Part shown: positions 41,479-51,143 of the stretch, one piece after another | Position numbering within the stretch: the stretch's first letter is position 1 | Layout: every line of letters starts with the position of its first letter | Program-made: the position numbers and the translations under genes | Assembly (NCBI GenBank): GCA_963676865.2 | Contig: CAXXSS010000001.1 | Location: 2,666,001-2,730,000, forward strand | DNA: 64,000 nt | Reading direction: 5' to 3' | DNA from: JAAYUD01 sp963676865 | GTDB lineage: Bacteria; Bacteroidota; Bacteroidia; Bacteroidales; Bacteroidaceae | The notes under the pieces: model-generated | The model's database searches: none | Told to the model about the DNA's origin: nothing | What the model saw: only the letters and a program-made list of their open reading frames with translations

Positions 41479-43303
41479 TAAGATCAGATGCATCCTATTG
41501 ATACTGATGTTGATTTTTGTAACACAACACTTATCTTCACAAGTCGATTTGCATCGCAAAATATCTATTAATGTGCAAAATTTGTTCATTCCGCAAACCT
41601 TGCATGTTATCGAGCAAGATTATAATTTCTTTTTTGCGTACAACTCCAGGCAAATTTCTGCGGATGAGAGAGTTTCAATCAACAAAAGAAATATAGCTTT
41701 GAAAAGGGCGCTGGACGAGATTTTGTCAAATCGTTTTGCTTACACAACCATTGGAAACCATGTTATTTTACGCCTGAAAGGAATAAATACCGTGTCCGAA
41801 GATTTTATTATTTTGGGAGTTGTAAGAAGTGCTGATGGCTTTCCTTTAGATTCTGCTGTTGTATATGCCGTCAAAGAAAACAAAGCGGTCATCACAAACA
41901 ATGAGGGAACGTTTCGTCTCAGATTGAAAGAGCCATCGCAATACATTCATATAAGTTGTCCCAATTATAAAGACACCCTCTTGGTTGCCGGAACATTGAA
42001 TGGCGAGAAAATAATAGAACTGTATCGAAAATATACGAACACAATAGTCTCGCATTTAGAAACCGGAGATTTAGATGTATTGTCCTCCCAAACAAAATTT
42101 GAGAAATTACCATTAGTGCGGAATTTAGTTCCACAATCGGCACTCTACCTTAATCGGCAAGTCAAAACGAGCCATTTGATACCTATTCAAGTTTCCTTCT
42201 TACCTGGCATGGGCTCGCAGCAGTTGACCAAGGGCTTAAATGTCAATAGCTTTTCGCTAAATGTTTTAGCCGGTTATTCAAAAGGAGTTTCCGGTTTTGA
42301 AATAGGAAGTCTTGCCAATATCACAGGGGGCAATGTCGAAGGCGCGCAAGTGGCTGGCGTAGCCAATATCGTAAACGGACAGATGAATGGCTTGCAACTT
42401 GCCGGCGTTTTCAATTATACTTTCAACCAAGTCAGTGGAGTACAAATCTCCGGAGTCGGCAATATTAGCAACAATAATGTAGAAGGGTTGCAACTTGCTG
42501 GTGTCTCCAACAACAACAAAGGTACAATCAACGGGGTACAAGTCAGTGGTGTCTTGAATACCAATTTGCGGAAAGTGACCGGATTGCAATTAGCCGGTGT
42601 TGCCAATATTCAGATTGATAAAATAAGCGGATGCCAACTTTCCGGTGTTTATGGAATAGCTTCCAATGTCAAAGGAGTGCAGCTTTCAGGCATCATGAGC
42701 CACACAACTCACGATGTTTCTGGAGTGCAGATCAGTTCTATTTTAAACAAAGCCAGGAAATTAAATGGATTGCAAATAGGAATCGTCAATATTGCAGATT
42801 CGATTGAAAACGGAGTTCAAATTGGTTTGTTCAACATCGTCAAGAACGGATACCATGCCTTTGAATTCACAAAAGATGAAACCTATTACTGCAACTTCAT
42901 GTACAAAACTGGAGGCAAAAGATTATATTCCATTCTGAATGCCGGAATTAGGAAAGACGAAGTTGGTGTCGGATACGGTATCGGGTACATCCAACCGATT
43001 TATAAAAGACTATCTGTGAATATGGATGCCATTTATGGTGTATTGCTTGCCACAAATTCCTCCGATACATACTGTGGAAAAATAATGAATTTTCGATGGG
43101 GTATCAATTACCGTATTCAAAAACATTTGACACTGACAAGTGGCTTGTCTTTCAATCTGTATGATCCTGACAAAGAAAATGAAAGAAGTGGTTCGGCAGG
43201 TAAAATATCATTCACCGGAAACAGTAGTAATACCATTTCGCAAGCCTTTCAAAATAATAGGAAAGCAATGTGGCTCGGCTGGTTTTTTGGTGTGAGATTT
43301 TAG
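41462..43303 (+). CDS. STN-domain LA_2272 surface repeat protein, predicted sensor of the ECF/FecR pair
   Basis: A 613-residue exported protein. After the signal peptide come an STN (secretin/TonB N-terminal) domain at ~28-100 (FIPQTLHVIEQDYNFFFAYN), a carboxypeptidase-regulatory-like beta-sandwich at ~108-180 (VVRSADGFPLDSAVVYAV), and about eight ~20-residue repeats (GVQISGVGNISNNNVEGLQ). A small C-terminal barrel-like part begins KNGYHAFEFTKDETYY. STN plus carboxypeptidase-like domains normally precede a SusC-type TonB barrel; no plug or barrel of that kind is present. The start may be 41462 or the ATG at 41471. The overlap with fecR implies coupled translation. Confidence 0.82.
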   Translation: METMNNKIRCILLILMLIFVTQHLSSQVDLHRKISINVQNLFIPQTLHVIEQDYNFFFAYNSRQISADERVSINKRNIALKRALDEILSNRFAYTTIGNHVILRLKGINTVSEDFIILGVVRSADGFPLDSAVVYAVKENKAVITNNEGTFRLRLKEPSQYIHISCPNYKDTLLVAGTLNGEKIIELYRKYTNTIVSHLETGDLDVLSSQTKFEKLPLVRNLVPQSALYLNRQVKTSHLIPIQVSFLPGMGSQQLTKGLNVNSFSLNVLAGYSKGVSGFEIGSLANITGGNVEGAQVAGVANIVNGQMNGLQLAGVFNYTFNQVSGVQISGVGNISNNNVEGLQLAGVSNNNKGTINGVQVSGVLNTNLRKVTGLQLAGVANIQIDKISGCQLSGVYGIASNVKGVQLSGIMSHTTHDVSGVQISSILNKARKLNGLQIGIVNIADSIENGVQIGLFNIVKNGYHAFEFTKDETYYCNFMYKTGGKRLYSILNAGIRKDEVGVGYGIGYIQPIYKRLSVNMDAIYGVLLATNSSDTYCGKIMNFRWGINYRIQKHLTLTSGLSFNLYDPDKENERSGSAGKISFTGNSSNTISQAFQNNRKAMWLGWFFGVRF

Positions 43304-43696
43304 ATTATTGCTTCGGTAAAACTTTTGTCGGAATTTAGCTGTTGCTGAAAATGCTCCAAAACGATTATATTTTTAGCTTTTCAAAGCTTTTATGTCTAAT
43401 ATTTGGTAATATAAAGCAATTTGCTCTTTGTTTACTTTTCAAAAGAAAAAGTAAGCCCCTTAGTTAGAAATACGCTTGAGTACCTCATAAAAAAGGGCTT
43501 TAGAACTTTTAATTTGTTTTTACCAGACAATAATATAAGAAAACAAAATGGTGGTTGTGTAAAAACTACGCTAAATTATTTTGTTGTGTAAATAATACGC
43601 CGTATATTTAGGTCTTATATTCAAAATATAAGCACTGTGGTAAGGCTCTTGAGATACTTGGAGTGGAAGAAACTTGGTATTTTAGATAAAACAATT
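43304..43696. other. Intergenic region, no gene seen
   Basis: AT-rich sequence after the STN/LA_2272 gene. It contains short hairpins (TTACTTTT/AAAAGTAA near 43431-43455) and a weak -7-like TATATTTA near 43604-43611. No credible coding frame. Confidence 0.5.
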
Positions 43697-44278
43697 ATGG
43701 CAAACAAAAACTCGGAACGGCTTGACAAAGCACGATTAGGTGCTATAGGCGAGAATAATGTAGTATCCTTGTTAATGCAACAGGGGTGGGATGCTTTCAA
43801 TGCAAATTGCACCATCAAAAATTATAAATCTATTGATGTAGTATGCATCAAAGCTGGGCTTAAAGATAGCGATAAGCCATGGAAACCTTTGACAGCTTTT
43901 GTTCAAGTGAAAACAAGTGTGCAAAACAGTATTCCTATTGGGTTTAATACAGAACAATGTCTTGACAAATCCTATCTGGAAAGGATGGTGATGGGACCTT
44001 ATGTTTTTGTCAATGTTACTATTAAGGAAAATCATTATACATTCCGCTACTTTATAATAACAAGGAAACAGTTCATCGAACTTGCGTATCAAGTTCATTA
44101 TTATTATGTATACGGATATAATAGAAATAAAGAACTAAAATTAAGTGCTCCAGGTGCGTTTAACATCAGATGGCTTGAAGGAATTTCCGATAAAGAAACT
44201 TCATATCACAGAGCTTTTGATAATCCATTGAAAGGAGTATCTTGTGAGAATAAGTGGGATAACATCTGGGAAGAATAA
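43697..44278 (+). CDS. Lone PD-(D/E)XK-like nuclease-fold protein (DUF4365-like)
   Basis: A 193-residue soluble protein; the start ATG at 43697 (MANKNSER) is preferred to 43637. The N-terminal half shows the spacing of a restriction-endonuclease-like core: Glu19 in LGAIGENNVVSLL, Asp47 in YKSIDVVCIK and Gln70-x-Lys72 in TAFVQVKTSVQ. The C-terminal ~90 residues are unassigned. It has no methylase or other defence partner beside it. Similar small proteins are often linked with restriction or DNA repair, but the actual role is unknown. An interspersed repeat follows it. Confidence 0.72.
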   Translation: MANKNSERLDKARLGAIGENNVVSLLMQQGWDAFNANCTIKNYKSIDVVCIKAGLKDSDKPWKPLTAFVQVKTSVQNSIPIGFNTEQCLDKSYLERMVMGPYVFVNVTIKENHYTFRYFIITRKQFIELAYQVHYYYVYGYNRNKELKLSAPGAFNIRWLEGISDKETSYHRAFDNPLKGVSCENKWDNIWEE

Positions 44279-44374
44279 ACTTGAGCAATTATGTTAGGGG
44301 CAATTATCGCAGATTTAGGGCTCACTCATAAAGTCTGAGGACTAAGTATTCAGACACAATCTTCACAAATTAGT

Positions 44375-44477
44375 GTCGCCCTTATCTTTCTAAAACCACA
44401 TATGCTCCTAAAAATATTTTCGTCCATACGTTTTCTGAAAAACTTAAGGACGTCACCGAAAAAACTAACATACGACA
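44375..44477. repeat. Interspersed intergenic repeat, copy 2
   Basis: Matches 10502-10601; 52 bases (44421-44472) are identical. It lies between the PD-(D/E)XK-like gene and the cyclophilin gene. Frames through it (for example minus 44350-44550) have no homologous counterpart with a conserved start and stop in copy 1, so I treat it as non-coding. Confidence 0.85.
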
Positions 44478-44588
44478 ACGGCGGTGTTGGCATTTCATAA
44501 CTCATGTGCATTCGCATAAGATTCTTTTGTTGCTCGCAAAGAGTGAACAAAAAGCATGGGATTGCTTATTAATACTGAAATTATTCCT

Positions 44589-44596
44589 AACTTTGT
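44589..44596 (+). promoter_or_regulatory. -7 box of the cyclophilin gene
   Basis: TAACTTTG, 40 bp before the ATG at 44637; it rules out the upstream start at 44556. Confidence 0.6.
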
Positions 44597-44636
44597 TATT
44601 GAGATAAATATTGTTGTTCAATTAATTGTTTTAATA

Positions 44637-45338
44637 ATGAAGAGAATACTTTTTCTTTTATTGATTTTAATATCCGTTTCTACTTTTGCTACGCGGAAAG
44701 AGAAGCGTGCTCAAGTCCTTTTCGAGACCTCTATTGGGAATATCCGTATAGAATTGTATAACGAAACGCCATTGCATCGTGATAATTTCTTGCAGAAAGT
44801 GAAGCACGGATTCTATAATGGATTGCTTTTTCATCGGGTGATTAAAGATTTCATGATTCAGGGAGGTGATCCCACCAGCAAGAATGCTCCGAAGGGCAAA
44901 ATGTTGGGTGATGGTGGAGACGGAGAGATGGTTCCGGCCGAGTTTGCTTTGCCTAACATCTTTCATAAGAGGGGAGCAATTGCAATGGCGCGTGAAAACG
45001 ACGATGTAAACCCGAAGCGTAGTTCGTCTTCGTGTCAATTTTATATTGCTTGGGGAAAGAAATTTGACGACGAAATGTTGGCTAAAGTACAACAACGTCT
45101 AGATAAGATGACAAATGGCACAGTGAAGATTGACTCTACACAGGCCAAAGTATACAAAACCATTGGAGGAGTGCCTCATTTGGATGGTCAGTATACCGTA
45201 TTCGGTGAAGTGATAGAGGGGCTCGATGTAGTCGACAAAATTCAGCAAGTGGGTACTGATGCTAACGATAGACCGCTAGAGGATGTGAAGATTATAAAGG
45301 CGAAGGTGATAAAGAATATCAGGCATCACAGAAAGTGA
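44637..45338 (+). CDS. Cyclophilin-type peptidyl-prolyl isomerase, exported
   Basis: A 233-residue periplasmic or lipid-free exported isomerase: signal peptide MKRILFLLLILISVSTFA, then a cyclophilin domain with LFHRVIKDFMIQGGDPTSKN (catalytic Arg region), SSSCQFYIAWGKKFD and TVFGEVIEGLDVVDKIQ. A ~35-residue insertion between these blocks (FDDEMLAKVQQRLDKMTNGT) is common in Bacteroidota members. It helps fold proline-containing envelope proteins. It is convergent with recQ, 5 bp apart. Confidence 0.92.
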   Translation: MKRILFLLLILISVSTFATRKEKRAQVLFETSIGNIRIELYNETPLHRDNFLQKVKHGFYNGLLFHRVIKDFMIQGGDPTSKNAPKGKMLGDGGDGEMVPAEFALPNIFHKRGAIAMARENDDVNPKRSSSSCQFYIAWGKKFDDEMLAKVQQRLDKMTNGTVKIDSTQAKVYKTIGGVPHLDGQYTVFGEVIEGLDVVDKIQQVGTDANDRPLEDVKIIKAKVIKNIRHHRK

Positions 45339-45343
45339 TGTGC

Positions 45344-47251
45344 TCAGGAATGAGTCTTTAGTATTCCATTTTCTTGCACGATATATCCTTCGTCGAGTAA
45401 ATGCCTGACTACGGATACCAGTTTCTCTTTAGTAACAGTGGGAAGTCTTTTGCGCAGTGCGTCTGTGGTGAGCGGTTGCTCTGCCAATAGCTGCATGATC
45501 TCTTTTTGGATACTCTTGTATTCGGATGTGGATAGGGTAGAGGACTTTTTCTTTTTTTGTAAGCATACGTCACAGACACCGCAGTTGTGTTCGTTCTTTT
45601 CTCCGAAGTAGCTCAGCAACATTCGGCTACGGCAATTGTTGTCCGATGCGGCATATTCTATGATAGCCTTAATGCGCTTTTCGAAACGTTCGCGACGTAT
45701 TTCGTAAACCTCTGTCGGTATGCCGAGTCGCTTCTGTTCGATGCGAGGTAGGGTGTAGATGATGTGCGGAATCTTTTTGTGCGGGATATACGAAACGATA
45801 CCTCGTCGGACAAACATAACCAGCAGATGATATACTTGGTCGTTGGTCATGCCACAGCGCACGGCCAATGTCGTTTCGCTGATAAAAGTGTAGTCGGTAA
45901 ATATGCCGGTATAAGATCGTAGTATGGTTTGAATGAGCCTTTCCGACTGTTCGCCCATCTCGTGAAGCATATAGAGTTCTTCGCGGCCGACGATGAAAAG
46001 CAGTCGGGAAGAATTGTCTTGTGCTTCGGTATATTCGATGTATCCTGCTTGCGAGAGAATCTTCAAGGCACTGTCTGCCGGTACGGGAAAGAACTTGAAA
46101 CGGCGGCAAAAATCCTCGAGATTGAATTCGAACATACTGCCTTCTCCGTCGCCTACTGCTATCTGATAGTAGTACTGCAAGTCTTCGTATACCTTATATA
46201 TATAGTCTTTGGGTGGAAAGGTATCGGCGATGCGTTTAGTGAGTATTGTTTTGTCGTGCGAAGAATACAGCACCACGGCATATGCCTTCTTGCCGTCGCG
46301 CCCTGCACGTCCCGCTTCTTGAAAGTAGGCTTCGGGTGAATCGGGTAGGTCGATATGGACTACGAGCCGCACATCCGGCTTATCAATTCCCATACCAAAA
46401 GCATTGGTGGCTACGATGACCCGATATTCTCCACTTTGCCACTTCTTCTGACGTAAGTCTTTGACGGCATTGTCCATACCGGCATGATAGTAGGTTGCCG
46501 TGATGTCTTTTCGATTCAGCTCGTCAGATATTTCTTTTGTCTTGTTGCGGTTGCGCACATATACGATAGCACAACCCGGCAGGCTTTCTAGGATATGTAG
46601 AAGTTCTCCTTTCTTGTCTTCTGCATGGCGCACCACATAAGCTAGATTCTTTCGCTCGAAACTCATGCTGAATACGTTCTCTTTTTCGAATTCCAGCTTC
46701 TCTTGGATGTCTTTTACTACAGCAGGAGTGGCCGTAGCGGTAAGCGCTAGCACAGGTACTCCACGGAGTATGTGGCGTATGTCGGCAATCTTCAGATAAG
46801 ATGGGCGGAAGTCGTATCCCCATTGCGAGATGCAGTGGCTCTCGTCTACCGTGATGAGGCACACTTTCATGGCCTTTACTTTGGCTATGAACAGTTCTGT
46901 GCCGATGCGTTCGGGCGAAACATATAGAAACTTGTAGTTGCCATACACGCAGTTTTCCAATGCCGTCAGAATCTCGTTGTGCGACATTCCCGAATAGATC
47001 GCGGTAGCCAGAATGTTGCGTTCGCGCAGATGTTGCACTTGGTCTTTCATGAGTGCAATGAGCGGTGTGATAACGATGCACACACCATCCATTGCCAATG
47101 CCGGAACTTGAAACGTGATGGATTTACCTCCTCCGGTAGGCATCAACCCCAATGTGTCTTTGCCTTGGCAAACACTTTCGATGACATCTTCCTGCAAGTC
47201 GCGGAAAGAGTCGTATCCCCAATATTGTTTTAGAATATCGAGATAATTCAT
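45344..47251 (-). CDS. recQ: RecQ-type ATP-dependent DNA helicase
   Basis: A 635-residue superfamily 2 helicase (3'-5') for recombination and fork repair. Walker A is LMPTGGGKSITFQVPA, the DEAH-like box is VDESHCISQWGYDFRP, and motif VI is FQEAGRAGRDG. The zinc site of the RecQ-Ct domain is CRSRMLLSYFGEKNEHNCGV then CDVC. The C-terminus carries a winged-helix-like region but no recognisable HRDC domain. It overlaps recJ by 4 bp, so the two are co-expressed. Confidence 0.95.
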   Translation of the reverse strand: MNYLDILKQYWGYDSFRDLQEDVIESVCQGKDTLGLMPTGGGKSITFQVPALAMDGVCIVITPLIALMKDQVQHLRERNILATAIYSGMSHNEILTALENCVYGNYKFLYVSPERIGTELFIAKVKAMKVCLITVDESHCISQWGYDFRPSYLKIADIRHILRGVPVLALTATATPAVVKDIQEKLEFEKENVFSMSFERKNLAYVVRHAEDKKGELLHILESLPGCAIVYVRNRNKTKEISDELNRKDITATYYHAGMDNAVKDLRQKKWQSGEYRVIVATNAFGMGIDKPDVRLVVHIDLPDSPEAYFQEAGRAGRDGKKAYAVVLYSSHDKTILTKRIADTFPPKDYIYKVYEDLQYYYQIAVGDGEGSMFEFNLEDFCRRFKFFPVPADSALKILSQAGYIEYTEAQDNSSRLLFIVGREELYMLHEMGEQSERLIQTILRSYTGIFTDYTFISETTLAVRCGMTNDQVYHLLVMFVRRGIVSYIPHKKIPHIIYTLPRIEQKRLGIPTEVYEIRRERFEKRIKAIIEYAASDNNCRSRMLLSYFGEKNEHNCGVCDVCLQKKKKSSTLSTSEYKSIQKEIMQLLAEQPLTTDALRKRLPTVTKEKLVSVVRHLLDEGYIVQENGILKTHS

Positions 47252-48972
47252 GAATTTTCGCTCGGCTTAATATCTTCTATTTGTAATTGTATTTCTCCTC
47301 TTTTGTGAGTGTTTTCTTCTATTGAATAACAGATGTCGAACGAACGCTTTGTCTTGATGAGCCGCACCTGCGAACTTTGTCCGAAGGCGATGCCGTTCAT
47401 CACGTGGTTCGATTTATTGTCTACCAACTCGAGTTTGATGTGCTCCTGATCATGCCCCACTACTTTGCTGGTGCCATAGTCGTACACATTGTGCGAGCAG
47501 AATATGGGCTTCATGTTGTCCGGACCGAAAGGATTGAATTTCTTCAAGTCGGCACAGAATTCTTTTGTTATTTGTCCGAATTCTATCTCGGCATCAATAT
47601 CGAGCACGGCACTTATTTGCTTGCTTTCGATATGTTCCTGAACAAACTCTTCAAAGCGTTTCTGAAAAATAGGTACGTTCTCTATCTTCATCGAGAGACC
47701 TGCGGCATAGGTATGTCCACCGAAGTTCTCGAGCAAGTCGCGGCAACTCTCTATTGCCCGATAAACATCAAACCCCGGAACGGAACGTGCCGAACCGGTT
47801 GCCAAATCGTCTGTACGAGTCAGCACTACGGCAGGACGGTAATATATTTCGGCCAGTCTCGAGGCTACAATACCAATCACACCCTTGTGCCATTCGGCAT
47901 TATAGACTACGATCGAACGATAGGTGTCGAGCTTCTCGGAGTTGGCCACAAGGTTGCTGGCCTCTTCTGTCATGCTCTTGTCCAGATCTTTTCGAGTTTC
48001 GTTGTACTGGTCTATGGTGTTTGCTTTCTTGATAGCTTCCTGAAAATCTTTCTCTACCAGTAGGTCTACCGCCTCTTTGCCGTTTTGGATACGTCCCGAC
48101 GCATTGATTCTGGGGCCTATCTTGAACACGATATCACTCATCGTAATATCTTTGTCGGCAAGTCCGCACATGTCGATAATGGCTTTCAATCCAACGCTGG
48201 GATATTTGTTGAGCTGCTTTAATCCATAATAGGTGAGGATGCGGTTTTCGCCCATGATGGGAACGATATCCGATGCCGCACTTACGGCTACAAGATCAAG
48301 CAACGGTTCCAACAAGTTGAACTTTATGTCGTTGTCTTGAGCGAAGGCTTGCATGAACTTGAAACCTACGCCACACCCCGATAGGTCTGTGTATGGATAA
48401 GTATTGTCGAGCCTTTTGGCATTAAGAATGGCACATGCTTGGGGTAGTTCTTCATCTTGTACGTGATGGTCGCAGATGATGAAATCTATTCCTTTGCTCT
48501 TGGCATAAGCTACTTCTTCTATTGCTTTGATACCACAGTCGAGGGCTATAATCAATGTGACACCGCTTTCTGCGGCATAATCGATTCCTTTTTGGGATAT
48601 TCCATAACCTTCGTTATAGCGGTCTGGAACGTAATAGTCCAAGTTGGAGTAAAAATGTTGAATAAACTTGTAGACCAATGCTACAGCCGTAGTACCATCT
48701 ACATCATAGTCGCCATAAATAAGGATACGCTCCTTTCGCCCCATTGCTCGATTCAAGCGTTGAACGGCAACGTCCATATCTCTCATGAGAAACGGATCGT
48801 GCAGTCGCGACAATTGAGGGTGGAAGAAAGAACGGGCTTCCTCCTCCGTATCGATACCGCGCAATACCAACAGCCGTCCCAGTACGGGATTTATATTCAG
48901 CCGTTTTGATAATGTCTGGATTGTCGCTTCTTGTTCTTGAGTAATGGTTTGATAATTCCATTTGTAACTCAT
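47248..48972 (-). CDS. recJ: Single-strand-specific 5'-3' exonuclease RecJ
   Basis: A 574-residue DHH-family nuclease. The metal motifs are IYGDYDVDGTTA, IALDCG and ICDHHV, followed by the DHHA1 domain (GGHTYAAGLSMK) and an OB-like C-terminus. RecJ resects 5' ends for the RecF pathway and mismatch repair, fitting its coupling to RecQ downstream. It is divergent from dnaG, with ~180 bp between. Confidence 0.95.
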   Translation of the reverse strand: MSYKWNYQTITQEQEATIQTLSKRLNINPVLGRLLVLRGIDTEEEARSFFHPQLSRLHDPFLMRDMDVAVQRLNRAMGRKERILIYGDYDVDGTTAVALVYKFIQHFYSNLDYYVPDRYNEGYGISQKGIDYAAESGVTLIIALDCGIKAIEEVAYAKSKGIDFIICDHHVQDEELPQACAILNAKRLDNTYPYTDLSGCGVGFKFMQAFAQDNDIKFNLLEPLLDLVAVSAASDIVPIMGENRILTYYGLKQLNKYPSVGLKAIIDMCGLADKDITMSDIVFKIGPRINASGRIQNGKEAVDLLVEKDFQEAIKKANTIDQYNETRKDLDKSMTEEASNLVANSEKLDTYRSIVVYNAEWHKGVIGIVASRLAEIYYRPAVVLTRTDDLATGSARSVPGFDVYRAIESCRDLLENFGGHTYAAGLSMKIENVPIFQKRFEEFVQEHIESKQISAVLDIDAEIEFGQITKEFCADLKKFNPFGPDNMKPIFCSHNVYDYGTSKVVGHDQEHIKLELVDNKSNHVMNGIAFGQSSQVRLIKTKRSFDICYSIEENTHKRGEIQLQIEDIKPSENS

Positions 48973-49120
48973 TATATATATTGTTTTCTTTCTTTTTCAT
49001 TGTTGTAATTGGGTCATAGCTTTCTGCTTTTTCTTCCCAATGAAATGTAAAATTACGATATTTCTGGGAATTTCTTATTATATTTCTTCATCTTTTTATT
49101 AGATAGTGGTGAATAAAATG

Positions 49121-49128
49121 TATATTTG
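49121..49128 (+). promoter_or_regulatory. -7 box of dnaG
   Basis: TATATTTG, 26 bp before the dnaG ATG. Confidence 0.55.
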
Positions 49129-49154
49129 CATAGAGTAAAGTTAGAGGAATTTGA

Positions 49155-51143
49155 ATGATTGATCAAGCTATTATAGATCGGATAATCGATGCTGCCGATA
49201 TCGTACAGGTTATTTCTGAATATGTTACGCTCCGCAAAAGGGGCGTAAATTATGTGGGGTTGTGCCCCTTTCATAATGAGAAAACGCCGTCGTTCTCGGT
49301 CTCTCCTGCGCGTAGGATATTTAAATGCTTCAGTTGTGGCAAAGCCGGCAATGTGCTCCATTTCTTGATGGAACATGAGCAGATGTCGTACGTAGAGGCT
49401 ATCAAGATCTTAGGTAAGAAGTATGGCATAGAGATTCCCGAACGCAACATGACGCCCGAAGAACTTGAGGCGCAGGGAGTGAGGGAGAGTTTGTTTGTGG
49501 TCAATTCGTATGCTCGCGATTATTTTCGACACGTGTTGCACGATACTCCCGATGGTCAGATCGGTATGAATTATTTTCGCAGTCGTGGCTTTCGGGATGA
49601 TATTATCAATAAGTTTCAATTGGGCTTTTGCCGCAATAGCCACGATGCCTTCGGTACCGAAGCGATGCGAAAAGGCTATAAGAAAGAATATCTTGTAAAG
49701 ACGGGACTGTGCTATGAGTCGGAGGACGGCAAGCTGCACGACCGCTTTTGGGGGCGTGTGATGTTTCCTGTCCTATCGTTATCGGGCAAGGTTGTGGCTT
49801 TTGGTGGGCGTGTGATGAATACGGAGAATAAGAAGCTTGCCAAGTATGTCAACTCACCCGAATCGGAAATCTATCATAAGAGCAACGAACTGTACGGTAT
49901 CTTTTTTGCCAAGCAGGCTATTGTCAAGTACGACTGCTGCTATCTGGTAGAAGGTTACACGGACGTTATCTCCATGCATCAGTCCGGTATCGAGAACGTG
50001 GTTGCGTCTTCGGGTACCTCACTTACCGATGGACAGATCAGGCTGATTCATCGTTTCACCAATCATATCACAGTGATTTACGACGGCGATATGGCAGGCA
50101 TTAAGGCGTCTCTTCGCGGTATCGATATGTTGCTTGCCGAGGGGATGAGTATCAAGGTGCTTCTTTTGCCCGATGGAGACGATCCTGATTCGTTTGCCCG
50201 TAAACACAATGCTGCCGAATATCAGGCATATATCAAAGAACATGAGGTAGATTTCATTCGGTTCAAGACCAATATCTTGCTCAAAGATGTGGGCAATGAT
50301 CCGATAAAGAAAGCGGAACTGATAGCAAACATCGTTCGTAGTATTGCCGTTATTCCTGAAGCGATTGTTCGGGATGTCTACATCAAGGAGTGCAGCGAAC
50401 TGTTGCATGTGGGGGATAAATTGTTAGTCACCGAAGTGGCCAAAGAGCGTACTAAATTGCGCGAAACAAAATATAAAGACCTGCACCGCGAAGAGAATAC
50501 TGCTCAAACGGTATCTTCGGACAATATTCCCATGCCCCAACCCGAAGGCAACAGTATGGAGCAGTATGTGCAATCCAATACGGGGGGAGGGCAAGAGTTC
50601 AGTAAGTACGAACGATTGATATTGCAGGTATTGATTCGCTATGGAGAGAAGACCCTTTGCATGGTGCAAGACGAGGATGGAAATGAATACCCGCTGACGG
50701 TAGTCGATTATATCGTGTCCGATTTGAAGCGTGATAACCTCACTCTCTTTAATCCGCTTTATCAGCAAATCGTCGACGAAGCGGCTCTACATGCACATGA
50801 TGAGGGCTTCGTTGCCGAACGGTACTTCCTTTCCAATCCGGATCCGAAGATTAGCGGGTTGAGTGTGGAACTGATCACTTCACGTTATCAGTTGAGAAAA
50901 GGAGCTTTGAACAGTTTGATTCCCGAAGAAGATCGTCTCATCGAAATCGTTCCGATGCTGATGACGAACTTTAAATATGCCGTGCTTTCTATCGAATTGA
51001 AAGAGATTAAGGTGCAGCTCAAAGATCCGGCAGTGGTGTCCGATTCGGAAAAATGCAATGCCATCATGAAGCGTTACAGCGAATTACACCATACACTCAC
51101 CATGATGGCACAACAGTTGGGCGAAAGGGTGATTCTACCCTAA
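49155..51143 (+). CDS. dnaG: DNA primase DnaG
   Basis: A 662-residue replication primase. It has the N-terminal CHC2 zinc finger (CPFHNEKTPSFSVS and FKCFSCGKAGN), then the TOPRIM core (LVEGYTDVISMHQ, with acidic ITVIYDGDMAGIKAS), then the C-terminal helicase-binding domain (about 470-662). It makes RNA primers for Okazaki fragments with DnaB. The stop codon overlaps by 4 bp with the stop side of the convergent GH2 gene, leaving no room for a terminator. Confidence 0.96.
   Translation: MIDQAIIDRIIDAADIVQVISEYVTLRKRGVNYVGLCPFHNEKTPSFSVSPARRIFKCFSCGKAGNVLHFLMEHEQMSYVEAIKILGKKYGIEIPERNMTPEELEAQGVRESLFVVNSYARDYFRHVLHDTPDGQIGMNYFRSRGFRDDIINKFQLGFCRNSHDAFGTEAMRKGYKKEYLVKTGLCYESEDGKLHDRFWGRVMFPVLSLSGKVVAFGGRVMNTENKKLAKYVNSPESEIYHKSNELYGIFFAKQAIVKYDCCYLVEGYTDVISMHQSGIENVVASSGTSLTDGQIRLIHRFTNHITVIYDGDMAGIKASLRGIDMLLAEGMSIKVLLLPDGDDPDSFARKHNAAEYQAYIKEHEVDFIRFKTNILLKDVGNDPIKKAELIANIVRSIAVIPEAIVRDVYIKECSELLHVGDKLLVTEVAKERTKLRETKYKDLHREENTAQTVSSDNIPMPQPEGNSMEQYVQSNTGGGQEFSKYERLILQVLIRYGEKTLCMVQDEDGNEYPLTVVDYIVSDLKRDNLTLFNPLYQQIVDEAALHAHDEGFVAERYFLSNPDPKISGLSVELITSRYQLRKGALNSLIPEEDRLIEIVPMLMTNFKYAVLSIELKEIKVQLKDPAVVSDSEKCNAIMKRYSELHHTLTMMAQQLGERVILP

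Noticed and set aside
38750..42850. Tandem DNA repeats in the LA_2272-type genes
   Set aside because: The repetition is in the protein (about 20 residues per unit) with diverged codons, so it is a solenoid domain and not a DNA satellite or CRISPR.
47377..48063. A 228-codon plus-strand frame inside recJ
   Set aside because: Antisense shadow; the recJ motifs on the minus strand are complete.
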